Shown piece after piece: positions 13,790 to 26,800 of a stretch of 64,000 bases of DNA. The stretch spans positions 1,518,749 through 1,582,748 of the forward strand of contig NC_052672.1 in NCBI RefSeq assembly GCF_016802725.1, given 5' to 3'. Within the stretch, counting starts at the first letter, position 1, and each line of letters starts with the position of its first letter. Below the pieces are notes generated by a model. The model was not told the origin of the DNA and searched no databases. It worked only from the letters and a program-made list of their open reading frames with translations. Origin of the DNA: Solenopsis invicta (taxonomy: Eukaryota > Arthropoda > Insecta > Hymenoptera > Formicidae). The position numbers were made by a program, and so were the translations under genes.

Positions 13790-16640
13790 ACGATTCATTT
13801 GCAATTTGTGCTTGGAACTTCAATAGCTATGTGTCTGATGCAGATCAACGTTTGTTCGACGCTTTTTAACGTAAAACACGTGAGATATCGCATAGATAAC
13901 GATTCATTTGCAATTCGCGCTGGGAACTTCAATAGTTTCGTTTCTGATGCAGATCAACGCTTGTTTGACGCTTTTTAACGTAAAACACGTGAGATATCGC
14001 ATAGATAGCGATTCGTTGGCAATTCGCGCTGGGATCTTCAATAGTTATGTTTCTGATGCAGATCAACGCTTGTTCGACGCTTTTTAACGTAAAACACGTG
14101 AGATATCGCATAGATAGCGATTCGTTTGCAATTCGCGTTGGGAACTTCTATAGTTGTGTTTCTGATGCAGATCAACCCTTGTTTGAAGCATTTTAACGTA
14201 AAACACGTGAGATATCGCATAGATAGCGATTCGTTTGCAATTCGCGCTGGGAACTTCAATAGTTATGTTTCTGATGAAGATCCACGCTTGTTCGACGCAT
14301 TTTAACGTAAAACACGTGAGTTATCGCATAGATAAAAATTCATTTGCAATTCGCGCATGGAACTTCAATAGTTTCGTTTCTGATGCAGATCCACGCTTGT
14401 TTGACGCTTCTTAACGTAAAACACGTAAGATATCGCATAGATAACGATTCATTTGCAATTTGTGCTTGGAACTTCAATAGTTTCGTTTCTGATGCGGATC
14501 AACGCTTGTTTGACGCTTTTTAACGTAAAACACGTGAGTTATCGCATAGATAGCGATTCGTTTGCAATTCGCGCTGGGATCTTCAATAGTTATGTTTCTG
14601 ATGCAGATCAACGCTTGTTCGAAGCTTTTTAACGTAAAACACGTGAGATATCGCATAGATAACGATTCATTTGCAATTCGCGCTGGGAAATTCAATAGTT
14701 TCGTTTCTGATGCAGATCAACGCTTGTTTGACGCTTTTTAACGTAAAACACGTGAGATATCGCATAGATAGCGATTCGTTTGCAATTCGCACTGGGAACT
14801 TCAATAGTTTCGTTTCTGATGCAGATCCACGCTTGTTTGACGTTTTTTAACGTAAAACACGTGAGATATCACATAGATAACGATTCATTTGCAATTCGCG
14901 CAGGGAACTTCAATAGTTTCGTTTCTGATGAAGATCAACGCTTGTTTGACGCTTTTTAATGTAAAACACGAAAGATATCGCATAGATAACGATTCATTTG
15001 CAATTCGTGCTTGGAACATCAATAGTTATGTTTCTGAAGCAGATCAACGATTGTTCGGCGCTTTATAACGTAAAACACGTGAGATACCGCATAGATAACG
15101 ATTCATTTGCAATTCGCGCAGGGAAATTCAATAGTTTCGTTTCTGATGCAGATCAACGCTTGTTTGACGCTTTTTAACGTAAAACACGTGAGATATTGCA
15201 TAGATAGCGATTCGTTTGCAATTCGCGCTGGGATCTTCAATAGTAATGTTTCTGATGAAGATCCACGCTTGTTCGACGCATTTTAACGTAAAACACGTGA
15301 GTTATCGCATAGATAACAATTCATTTGCAATTCGCGCAGGGAACTTCAATAGTTTCGTTTCTGATGCAGATCAACGCTTGTTTGACGCTTTTTAACGTAA
15401 AACACGTGAGATATCGCATAGATAACGATTAATTTGCAATTCTCGCTGTAAACGTCAATAGTTTCGTTTCTGATGAAGATCCACGCTTGTTTGACGCTTT
15501 TTAACGTAAAACACGTGAGATATCGCATTTAAAGCGATTCGTTTGCAATTCGCGCTGGGATCTTCAATAGTTATGTTTCTGATGCAGATCAACGCTTGTT
15601 CGACGCTTTTTAACGTAAAACACGTGAGTTATCGCATAGATAACGATTCATTTGCAATTCGCGCAGGGAACTTCAATAGTTTCGTTTCTGATGCCGATCA
15701 ACGCTTGTTTGACGCTTTTTAACGTAAAACACGTGAGATATCGCATAGATAACGATTAATTTGCAATTCTCGCTGTAAACGTCAATATCTTCGTTTCTGA
15801 TGAAGATCCACGCTTGAATGAAGCATTTTAAGGTAAAACACGTGAGATATCGCATAGATAGCGATTCGTTTGCAATTCGCGCTGGGAACATCAATAGTTA
15901 TGTTTCTGATGCAGATCTATGCTTGTTCGACGCTTATTAACGTAAAACAAGTGAGATATCGCATAGATAACGATTCATTTGCAATTCGCGCTGGGAAATT
16001 CAATAGTTACGTTTCTGATGCAGATCAACGCTTGTTTGAAGCATTTTAACGTAAAACACGTGAGATTTCGCATAGATAGCGATTCAATGCAATTCGCGCT
16101 GGGAACTTCAATAGTTATGTTTCTGATGCAGATCTATGCTTGTTCGACGCTTATTAACGTAAAACACGTGAGATATCACATAGATAATGATTCATTCGCA
16201 ATTCGCGCTGGGTAATTCAATAGTTACTTTTCTCATGCAGATCAACGCTTGTTTGAAGCATTTTAACGTAAAACACGTGAGATATCGAATAGATAGCGAT
16301 TCGTTTGCAATTCGCGCTGGGAACATCAATAGTTATGTTTCTGATGCAGATCTATGCTTGTTCGACGCTTATTAACGTAAAACAAGTGAGATATCGCATA
16401 GATAACGATTCATTTGCAATTCGCACTGGGAAATACAATAGTTACGTTTCTGATGCAGATCAACGCTTGTTTGAAGCATTTTAACGTAAAACACGTGAGA
16501 TTTCGCATAGATAGCGATTCAATGCAATTCGCGCTGGGAACTTCAATAGTTATGTTTCTGATGCAGATCTATGCTTGTTCGACGCTTAGTAACGTAAAAC
16601 ACGTGAGATATCACATAGATAACGATTCATTTGCAATTCG
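13790..16640. repeat. Satellite higher-order block C1
   Basis: First of three related blocks. It matches 16,950-19,580 at an offset of 3,159 bp over its first part (shared AGCTATGTGTCTGATG at 13,825 and about 16,984) and 2,941 bp from about 14,470 onward, so a two-monomer difference separates the copies. It contains the 108-bp monomer variant with GATTCAATGCAATTCG (16,081 and 16,515) and the GATCTATGCTTGTTCGACGC class, neither of which I find left of 13 kb. Confidence 0.82.
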
Positions 16641-16949
16641 GGCTGGGAAATTAAATAGTAACGTTTCTGATGCAGATCATCGCTTGTTTGAAGCATTTTA
16701 ACGTAAAATACGTGAGATATCGCATAGATAGCGATTAGTTTGCAATTCGGGCTGGGAAATTCAATAGTAACGTTTCTGATGCAGATCATCGCTTGTTTGA
16801 AGCATTTTAACGTAAAATACGTGAGATATCGCATAGATAACGATTCATTTGCAATTCGGGCTGGGAAATTAAATAGTAACGTTTCTGATGCAGATCATCG
16901 CTTGTTTGAAGCATTTTAACGTAAAACACGTAAGATATCGCATAGATAA

Positions 16950-19900
16950 CGATTCATTTGCAATTTGTGCTTGGAACTTCAATAGCTATGTGTCTGATGC
17001 AGATCAACGTTTGTTCGACGCTTTTTAACGTAAAACACGTGAGATATCGCATAGATAACGATTCATTTGCAATTCGCGCTGGGAACTTCAATAGTTTCGT
17101 TTCTGATGCAGATCAACGCTTGTTTGACGCTTTTTAACGTAAAACACGTGAGATATCGCATAGATAGCGATTCGTTTGCAATTCGCGCTGGGATCTTCAA
17201 TAGTTATGTTTCTGATGCAGATCAACGCTTGTTCGACGCTTTTTAACGTAAAATACGTGAGATATCGCATAGATAGCGATTCGTTTGCAATTCGCGCTGG
17301 GAACTTCAATAGTTACGTTTCTGATGCAGATCAACCCTTGTTTGAAGCATTTTAACGTAAAACACGTGAGATATCGCATAGATAGCGATTCGTTTGCAAT
17401 TCGCGCTGGGAACTTCAATAGTTATGTTTCTGATGAAGATCCACGCTTGTTCTACGCATTTTAACGTAAAACACGTGAGTTATCGCATAGATAGCGATTC
17501 GTTTGCAATTCGCGCTGGGATCTTCAATAGTTATGTTTCTGATGCAGATCAACGCTTGTTCGACGCTTTTTAACGTAAAACACGTGAGATATCGCATAGA
17601 TAACGATTCATTTGCAATTCGCGCTGGGAAATTCAATAGTTTCTTTTCTGATGCAGATCAACGCTTGTTTGACGCTTTTTAACGTAAAACACGTGAGATA
17701 TCGCATAGATAGCGATTCGTTTGCAATTCGCACTGGGAACTTCAATAGTTTCGTTTCTGATGCAGATCCACGCTTGTTTGACGTTTTTTAACGTAAAACA
17801 CGTGAGATATCGCATAGATAACGATTCATTTGCAATTCGCGCAGGGAACTTCAATAGTTTCGTTTCTGATGAAGATCAACGCTTGTTTGACGCTTTTTAA
17901 CGTAAAACACGAAAGATGTCGCATAGAAAACGATTCATTTGCATTTCGTGCTTGGAACATCAATAGTTATGTTTCTGATGCAGATCAACGATTGTTCGGC
18001 GCTTTATAACGTAAAACACGTAAGATAACGCATAGATAACGATTCATTTGCAATTCGCGCAGGGAAATTCAATAGTTTCGTTTCTGATGCAGATCAACGC
18101 TTGTTTGACGCTTTTTAACGTAAAACACGTGAGATATCGCATAGATAGCGATTCGTTTGCAATTCGCGCTGGGATCTTCAATAGTTATGTTTCTGATGAA
18201 GATCCACGCTTGTTCGACGCATTTTAACGTAAAACACGTGAGTTATCGCATAGATAACGATTCATTTGCAATTCGCGCAGGGAACTTCAATAGTTTCGTT
18301 TCTGATGCAGATCAACGCTTGTTTGACGCTTTTTAACGTAAAACACGTGAGATATCGCATAGATAACGATTAATTTGCAATTCTCGCTGTAAACGTCAAT
18401 AGTTTCGTTTCTGATGAAGATCCACGCTTGTTTGACGCTTTTTAACGTAAAACACGTGAGATATCGCATAGATAGCGATTCGTTTGCAATTCGCGCTGGG
18501 ATCTACAATAGTTATGTTTCTGATGCAGATCAACGATTGTTCGACGCTTTTTAACGTAAAACACGTGAGTTATCGCATAGATAACGATTCATTTGCAATT
18601 CGCGCAGGGAACTTCAATAGTTTCGTTTCTGATGCAGATCAACGCTTGTTTGACGCTTTCTAACGTAAAACACGTGAGATATCGCATAGATAACGATTAA
18701 TTTGCAATTCTCGCTGTGAACGTCAATATCTTCGTTTCTGATGAAGATTCACGGTTGTTTGAAGCATTTTAAGGTAAAACACGTGAGATATCGCATAGAT
18801 AGCGATTCGTTTGCAATTCGCGCTGGGAACATCAATAGTTATGTTTCTGATGCAGATCTATGCTTGTTCAACGCTTATTAACGTAAAACAAGTGAAATAT
18901 CGCATAGATAACGATTCATTTGCAATTCGCGCTGGGAAATTCAATAGTTACGTTTCTGATGCAGATCAACGCCTGTTTGAAGCATTTTAACGTAAAACAC
19001 GTGAGATTTCGCATAGATAGCGATTCAATGCAATTCGCGCTGGGAACTTCAATAGTTATGTTTCTGATGCAGATCTATGCTTGTTCGACGCTTATTAACG
19101 TAAAACACGTGAGATATCACATAGATAACGATTCATTTGCAATTCGCGCTGGGTAATTCAATAGTTACTTTTCTCATGCAGATCAACGCTTGTTTGAAGC
19201 ATTTTAACGTAAAACACGTGAGATATCGAATAGATAGCGATTCGTTTGTAATTCGCGCTGGGAACATCAATAGTTATGTTTCTGATGCAGATCTATGCTT
19301 GTTCGACGCTTATTAACGTAAAACAAGTGAGATATCGCATAGATAACGATTCATTTGCAATTCGCACTGGGAAATACAATAGTTACGTTTCTAATGCAGA
19401 TCAACGCTTGTTTGAAGCATTTTAACGTAAAACACGTGAGATTTCGCATAGATAGCGATTCAATGCAATTCGCGCTGGGATCTTCAATAGTTATGTTTCT
19501 GATGCAGATCTATGCTTGTTCGACGCTTAGTAACGTAAAACACGTGAGATATCACATAGATAACGATTCATTTGCAATTCGCGCTGGGAAATTCAATTGT
19601 AACGTGTCTGATGCAGATCAACGCTTGTTTGAAGCATTTTAACCTAAAACACGTAAGATTTCGCATAGATAGCGATTCAATGCAATTCGCGCTGGGAACT
19701 TCAATAATTATGTTTCTGATGCAGATCTATGCTTGTTCGACGCTTATTAACGTAAAACACGTGAGATATCACAGAGATAACGATTCATTTGCAATTCGCG
19801 CTGGGAAATTCAATAGTTACGTTTCTCATGCAGATCAACGATTGTTTGAAGCATTTTAACGTAAAACACGTGAGATATCGCATAGATAACGATTCATTTG

Positions 19901-20130
19901 CAATTCTCGCTGTAAATGTCAATATTTTCGTTTCTGATAAAGATCCACACTTGTTTGAAGCATTTTAACGTAAAACACGTGAGATATCGAATAGATAGCG
20001 ATTCGTTTGCAATTCGCGCTGTAAACGTCAATATCTTCATTTCTGATGAAGATCCACGCTTGCTTGAAGCATTTTAAGGTAAAACACGTGAGATATCGCA
20101 TAGATAGCGATTCGTTTGCAATTCGCGCTG
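16950..20130. repeat. Satellite higher-order block C2
   Basis: Middle copy of the block. Its left part matches C1 at offsets 3,159 and 2,941. Its part from 17,862 to 20,130 matches C3 at an offset of 2,711 bp (25 monomers minus 14 bp, consistent with several 108-bp monomers and a short deletion). Shared private changes with C3 include ACACGAAAGATGTCGCATAGAAAACG, AGGTAAAACACG and CACAGAGATAACG. Confidence 0.82.
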
Positions 20131-20572
20131 GGATCTACAATAGTTATGTTTCTGATGCAGATCGACGCTTTTTAATGTAAAACACGTGAGTTATCGCATA
20201 GATAACGATTCATTTGCAATTCGCGCAGGGAACTTCAATAGTTTCGTTTCTGATGCAGATCAACGCTTGTTTGACGCTTTTTAACGTAAAACACGTGAGA
20301 TATCGCATAGATAACGATTCATTTGCAATTCTCGCTGTGAACGTCAATATCTTCGTTTCTGATGAAGATTCACGCTTGTTTGAAGCATTTTAAGGTAAAA
20401 CACGTGAGATATCGCATAGATAGCGATTCGTTTGCAATTCGCGCTGGGAACATCAATAGTTATGTTTCTGATGCAGATCTATGCTTGTTCAACGCTTATT
20501 AACGTAAAACAAGTGAAATATCGCATAGATAACGATTCATTTGCAATTCGCGCTGGGAAATTCAATAGTTTC

Positions 20573-22840
20573 GTTTCTGATGAAGATCAAAGCTTGTTTG
20601 ACGCTTTTTAATGTAAAACACGAAAGATGTCGCATAGAAAACGATTCATTTGCATTTCGTGCTTGGAACATCAATAGTTATGTTTCTGAAGCAGATCAAC
20701 GATTGTTCGGCGTTTTATAACGTAAAACACGTGAGATAACGCATAGATAACGATTCATTTGCAATTCGCGCAGGGAAATTCAATAGTTTCGTTTCTGATG
20801 CAGATCAACGCTTGTTTGACGCTTTTTAACGTAAAACACGTGAGATATCGCATAGATAGCGATTCGTTTGCAATTCGCGCTGGGATCTACAATAGTAATG
20901 TTTCTGATGAAGATCCACGCTTGTTCGACGCATTTTAACGTAAAACACGTGAGTTATCGCATAGATAACGATTCATTTGCAATTCGCGCAGGGAACTTCA
21001 ATAGTTTCGTTTCTGATGCAGATAAACGCTTGTTTGACGCTTTTTAACGTAAAACACGTGAGATATCGCATAGATAACGATTAATTTGCAATTCTCGCTG
21101 TAAACGTCAATAGTTTCGTTTCTGATGAAGATCCACGCTTGTTTGTCGCTTTTTAACGCAAAACACGTGAGATATCGCATTGAAAGCGATTCGTTTGCAA
21201 TTCGCGCTGGGATCTACAATAGTTATGTTTCTGATGCAGATCAACGCTTGTTCGACGCTTTTTAACGTAAAACACGTGAGTTATCGCATAGATAACGATT
21301 CATTTGCAATTCGCGCAGGGAACTTCAATAGTTTCGTTTCTGATGCAGATCAACGCTTGTTTGACGCTTTTTAACGTAAAACACGTGAGATATCGCATAG
21401 ATAACGATTAATTTGCAATTCTCGCTGTGAACGTCAATATCTTCGTTTCTGATGAAGATTCACGCTTGTTTGAAGCATTTTAAGGTAAAACACGTGAGAT
21501 ATCGCATAGATAGCGATTCGTTTGCAATTCGCGCTGGGAACATCAATAGTTATGTTTCTGATGCAGATCTATGCTTGTTCAACGCTTATTAACGTAAAAC
21601 AAGTGAAATATCGCATAGATAACGATTCATTTGCAATTCGCGCTGGGAAATTCAATAGTTACGTTTCTGATGCAGATCAACGCCTGTTTGAAACATTGTA
21701 ACGTAAAACACGTGAGATTTCGCATAGATAGCGATTCAATGCAATTCGCGCTGGGAACTTCAATAGTTATGTTTCTGATGCAGATCTATGCTTGTTCGAC
21801 GCTTATTAACGTAAAACACGTGAGATATCACATAGATAACGATTCATTTGCAATTCGCGCTGGGTAATTCAATAGTTACTTTTCTCATGCAGATCAACGC
21901 TTGTTTGAAGCATTTTAACGTAAAACACGTGAGATATCGAATAGATAGCGATTCGTTTGCAATTCGCGCTGGGAACATCAATAGTTATGTTTCTGATGCA
22001 GATCTATGCTTGTTCGACGCTTATTAACGTAAAACAAGTGAGATATCGCATAGATAACGATTCATTTGCAATTCGCACTGGGAAATACAATAGTTACGTT
22101 TCTGATGCAGATCAACGCTTGTTTGAAGCATTTCAACGTAAAACACGTGAGATTTCGCATAGATAGCGATTCAATGCAATTCGCGCTGGGATCTTCAATA
22201 GTTATGTTTCTGATGCAGATCTATGCTTGTTCGACGCTTAGTAACGTAAAACACGTGAGATATCACATAGATAACGATTCATTTGCAATTCGCGCTGGGA
22301 AATTCAATAGTAACGTGTCTGATGCAGATCAACGCTTGTTTGAAGCATTTTAACCTAAAACACGTAAGATTTCGCATAGATAGCGATTCAATGCAATTCG
22401 CGCTGGGAACTTCAATAATTATGTTTCTGATGCAGATCTATGCTTGTTCGACGCTTATTAACGTAAAACACGTGAGATATCACAGAGATAACGATTCATT
22501 TGCAATTCGCGCTGGGAAATTCAATAGTTACGTTTCTCATGCAGATCAACGATTGTTTGAAGCATTTTAAAGTAAAACACGTGAGATATCGCATAGATAA
22601 CGATTCATTTGCAATTCTCGCTGTAAATGTCAATATTTTCGTTTCTGATAAAGACCCACACTTGTTTGAAGCATTTTAACGTAAAACACGTGAGATATCG
22701 AATAGATAGCGATTCGTTTGCAATTCGCGCTGTAAACGTCAATATCTTCATTTCTGATGAATATCCACGCTTGTTTGAAGCATTTTAAGGTAAAACACGT
22801 GAGTTATCGCATAGATAGCGATTCGTTTGCAATTCGCGCT
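20573..22840. repeat. Satellite higher-order block C3
   Basis: Third copy, matching 17,862-20,130 at 2,711 bp. It preserves even one-off changes such as TTCAATAATTATG and the CACAGAGATAACG monomer (19,767 and 22,478), so the duplication is recent compared with monomer divergence. A shorter, less faithful continuation runs to about 23,560. Confidence 0.82.
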
Positions 22841-23899
22841 GGGAACATCAATAGTTATGTTTCTGATGCAGATCTATGCTTGTTCGACGCTTATTAACGT
22901 AAAACGAGTGAGATATCGCATAGATAACGATTCATTTGCTATTCGCGCTGGGAAATTCAATAGTTACGTTTCTGATGCAGATCAACGCTTGTTTGAAGCA
23001 TTTTAACGTAAAAGACGTGAGATTTCGCATAGATAGCGATTCAATTCAATTCGCGCTGGGAACTTCAATAGTTATGTTTCTGATGCAGATCTATGCTTGT
23101 TCGACGCTTAGTAACGTAAAACACGTGAGATATCACATAGATAACGATTCATTTGCAATTCGCGCTGGGAAATTCAATAGTTACGTTTCTGATGCAGATC
23201 AACGCTTGTTTGAAGCATTTTAACGTAAAACATGTGAGATATCGCATAGATAACGATTCATTTGCAAATCTCGCTGTAAACGTCAATATCTTCGTTTCTG
23301 ATGAAGATCCACGCATGTTTGAAGCATTTTAAGGTAAAACACGTGAGATATCGCATAGATAGCGATTCGTTTGCAATTCGCGCTGGGAACATCAATAGTT
23401 ATGTTTCTGATGCAGATCTATGCTTGTTCAACGCTTATTAACGTAAAACAAGTGAGATATCGCATAGATAACGATTCATTTGCAATTCGCGCTGGGAAAT
23501 TCAATAGTTACGTTTCTGATGCAGATCAACGCTTGTTTGAAGCATTTTAACGTAAAGCACGTGAGATATCGCATAGATAACGATTCATTTGCAATTCTCT
23601 CTCTAAAGGTCAATATCTTCGTTTCTGATGAAGATCCACGCTTGATTGAAGCATTTTAACGTAAAACACGTGAGATATCGCATAGATAGCGATTCGTTTG
23701 CAATTCGCGCTGGGAACATCAATAGTTATGTTTCTGATGCAGATCAACGCTTGTTCGACGTGTTTTAACGTAAAACACGTGAGATATCGCATAGATAACG
23801 ATTCATTTGCAATTCGCGCAGGTGAAATCAATAATTTTGTTTCTGATGCAGATCAATGCTTGTTTGACGCTTTTTAACGTAAAACACGTGAGATATCGC

Positions 23900-26800
23900 G
23901 TAGAAAACGATGCATTTGCAATTTGCGCTGGGAACTTCAATATTTACGTTTCTGATGCAGATCAACGCTTGTTCGACGTGTTTTAACGTAAAACACGTGA
24001 GATACCGCATAGATAACGATTCATTTACAATTCGCGCTGTAGACTTCAATAGTTTCGTTTCTGATGCTGATACACGCTTCTTTGACGCTTTTTGACGTAA
24101 AACACGTGAGATATCGCATAGATAACGATTCAATTGCAATTTGCGCTAGGAATTTCAATAGTTACGATTCTGAAGCAGATCAACGCTTGTTCGACGTGTT
24201 TTAACGTAAAACACGTGAGATATCGCATAGATAACGATTCATTAGCAATTCGCGCTGGGAAGTTTAATAGTTATGTTTCTGATGCAGATCAACGCTTGTT
24301 CGACGTGTTTTAACGTGTTTTAACGTAAAACACGTGAGATAAAGCATAGATAACGATTCATTTATATTTTGCGCTGGGAACTTCAATAGTTATGTTCCTG
24401 ATGCTAATAAACGGTTATTTGACGCTTTTTAACGTAAAACACGTGAGATATCGCATTGATAACGATTCGTTTGCAATTCGCGCAGGGAACTTCAATAGTT
24501 TCGTTTCTGATGCGGATCCACGCTTGTTCGTCGTGTTTTAACGTAAAACACGTGAAATATCTCATAGATAACGACTCACTTGCAATTCGCGCAGGGGAAT
24601 TCAATAATTCCGTTTCTGATGCAGATCAACGCTGGTTTGACGCTTTTTAACGTAAAACACGTGAGATATCGCATAGATAACGAGTCATTTGCAATACGCG
24701 GTGGGAACTACAAAAGTTATGTTTCTGATGCAGCTAAACGCTTGTTCGACGTGTTTAAACGTAAAACACGTGAGATATCGCATAGATAACGATTCATTTG
24801 CAATTCGCGCAGGGGAATTCAATAACTTCGTTTCTGATTCAGATCAGCGATTGTTTGAAGCTTTTTAACGTAAAACACGTGAGATACGGCATAGATAACG
24901 ATTCATATGCAATTCGCGCTGGGAACTTCAATAGTTATGTTTCTGATGCAGATCCACGCTTGTTCGACGTGTTTTATCGTAAAATTCGTGAGATACCGCA
25001 TAGAAATCGATTCATTTGTAATTCGCCTTTGGAAATTCAATAGATACTTTTTTGATGCAGATCAACTTTTGTTCGACGTGTTTCAACGTAAAACACGTGA
25101 AATATCGCATAGATAACGATTCATTTGCAATTCGTGCTGTAAACATCAATAGTTTCGTTTCTCATGCAGATCCACAATTGTTTGACGTTTTTTAACGTAA
25201 TACACGTGAGATATTGCATAGATAACGATTCATTTGCAATTCGCGCTGGGAAATTCAATAGTTATGTTCCTGATGCAGATAAACGCTTGTTTGACGCTTT
25301 TTAACGTAAAACACGTGAGATATCGCATAGATAACGATTCATTTGCAATTAGTGCTAGGAACTTTAATAGTTACGCTTCTGATGCAGATCAACGCTTGTT
25401 CGACGTGTATTAACGTAAAAGACGTGAGATATCGCATAGATAACGATTCATTTGCAATTGGCGCTGGGAACTTCTATAGTTACGTTTCTGATGTAGATCA
25501 CCGCTTGTTCGACGTGTTTTAACGTAAAACACGTGAGATAAAGCATAGATAACGATTCATTTGTAATTTGCGCTGGGAACTTCAATAATTATGTTTCTGA
25601 TGCAGATCAACACTTGTACGACGTGTTTTAACGTAAAACTTGTGAGATATCGCACAGATAACGATTCATATTCAATTCGCGCAGGGGAATTCAATAACTT
25701 CCTTTCTGATGCAGATCTACGCTGGTTTGACGCTTTATAACGTAAAACACGCGAGATACTGCATAGATAACGATTCATTTGCAATTCGCGCTGGGAACAT
25801 CAATAGTTATGTTTCTGATGCAGATCAACGCTTGTTCGACGTGTTTTAATGTAAAACACTCGGGATATCGCATAGAAAACTTTTCATTTGCAATTCGCGC
25901 TGGAAACTTCAATAGTTATGTTTCTGATGCAGATCAACGCTTGTTCGACGTGTTTTAACGTAAAACACGTGAGTAATCTCATAGTTAATGATTCATTTGT
26001 AATTCGCGCAGGGAACTTCAATAGCTATGTTTCTGATGCAGATCAACGCATGTTTGACGCTTATTAACGTAAAACACGTGAGATATCGCATAAATAACGA
26101 TTCATTTGCAATTCGGGATGGGAAATTTAATAGTTATGTTTCTGATGCAGATCAAAGCTTGTTTGACGCTTTTTAACGTAAAACACGTGAGATATTGCAT
26201 AGATAAGCACTCGTTTGCAATTGGCGCTGGAAAATACAATAGTTTCGTTTCTGATGCAGATCCACACTTGTTTGACGCTTTTTAAAGTAAAACACGTGAG
26301 GTATCGCATAGATAACGATATATCTGCAATTCGCGCAGGTAACTAAAAAAGTTTCGTTAATGATGCAGATCAACGCATGTTTGTCGCTTTTTAACGTAAA
26401 ACACGTGAGATATGGCATCGATAACGAATCATTTGCAATTAGCGTTGGAAAATTCAATTGTTATGTTTCTGGTGCAGATTAACGCTTCTTCGACGTGTTT
26501 TAACGTGAAACACGTGAGATATCGCATAGATAACGGTTCATTTGTAATTAGCCTTGGGAACTTCAATAGTTACTTTTTTGAGGCAGATCAACGTTTGTTC
26601 GACATGTTTATACGTAAAACACCTGAGATATCGCATAGATAACGATTCATTTGCAATTCGCGCAGGGGAATTAAATAATTCCGTTTCTGATGCAGATCAA
26701 CGCTTGTTTGACGCTTTTTAACGTAAAACACGTGAGAAATCGCATAGATAACGATTCATTTGCAATTCGCAGTGGGAACAACAATAGTTATGTTTCTGAT

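Larger units (their letters stand above)
1..23900. repeat. 109-bp satellite array, higher-order core
   Basis: An uninterrupted head-to-tail array of an AT-rich monomer of 109 bp. The period is fixed by the recurrence of the same phrases (for example AACGTAAAACACGTGAGATA, CGCATAGATAACGATTC and TTGCAATTCGCGCTGGGA) every 109 bp, and by blocks repeating at exact multiples of 109. Each typical monomer carries one CACGTG and one GATATC palindrome. Adjacent monomers fall into variant classes, mainly at CTTGTTCGACG versus CTTGTTTGACG and GATAACGATTCA versus GATAGCGATTCG, and classes are shuffled into multi-monomer blocks. No transposon interrupts the array. Length near 110 bp, homogeneity and higher-order order suggest a centromeric or pericentromeric satellite; that role is inferred. 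I do not recognise it as a named family. Open frames inside it are periodic artefacts. Confidence 0.96.

Noticed and set aside
424..23831. Dozens of 60-103-aa minus-strand frames with near-identical 73-aa peptides, and plus-strand 69-95-aa frames
   Set aside because: They are read from two 109-bp satellite monomers (218 bp) and end when the frame shifts by one per monomer. Their similarity reflects the DNA repeat, not selection on protein.
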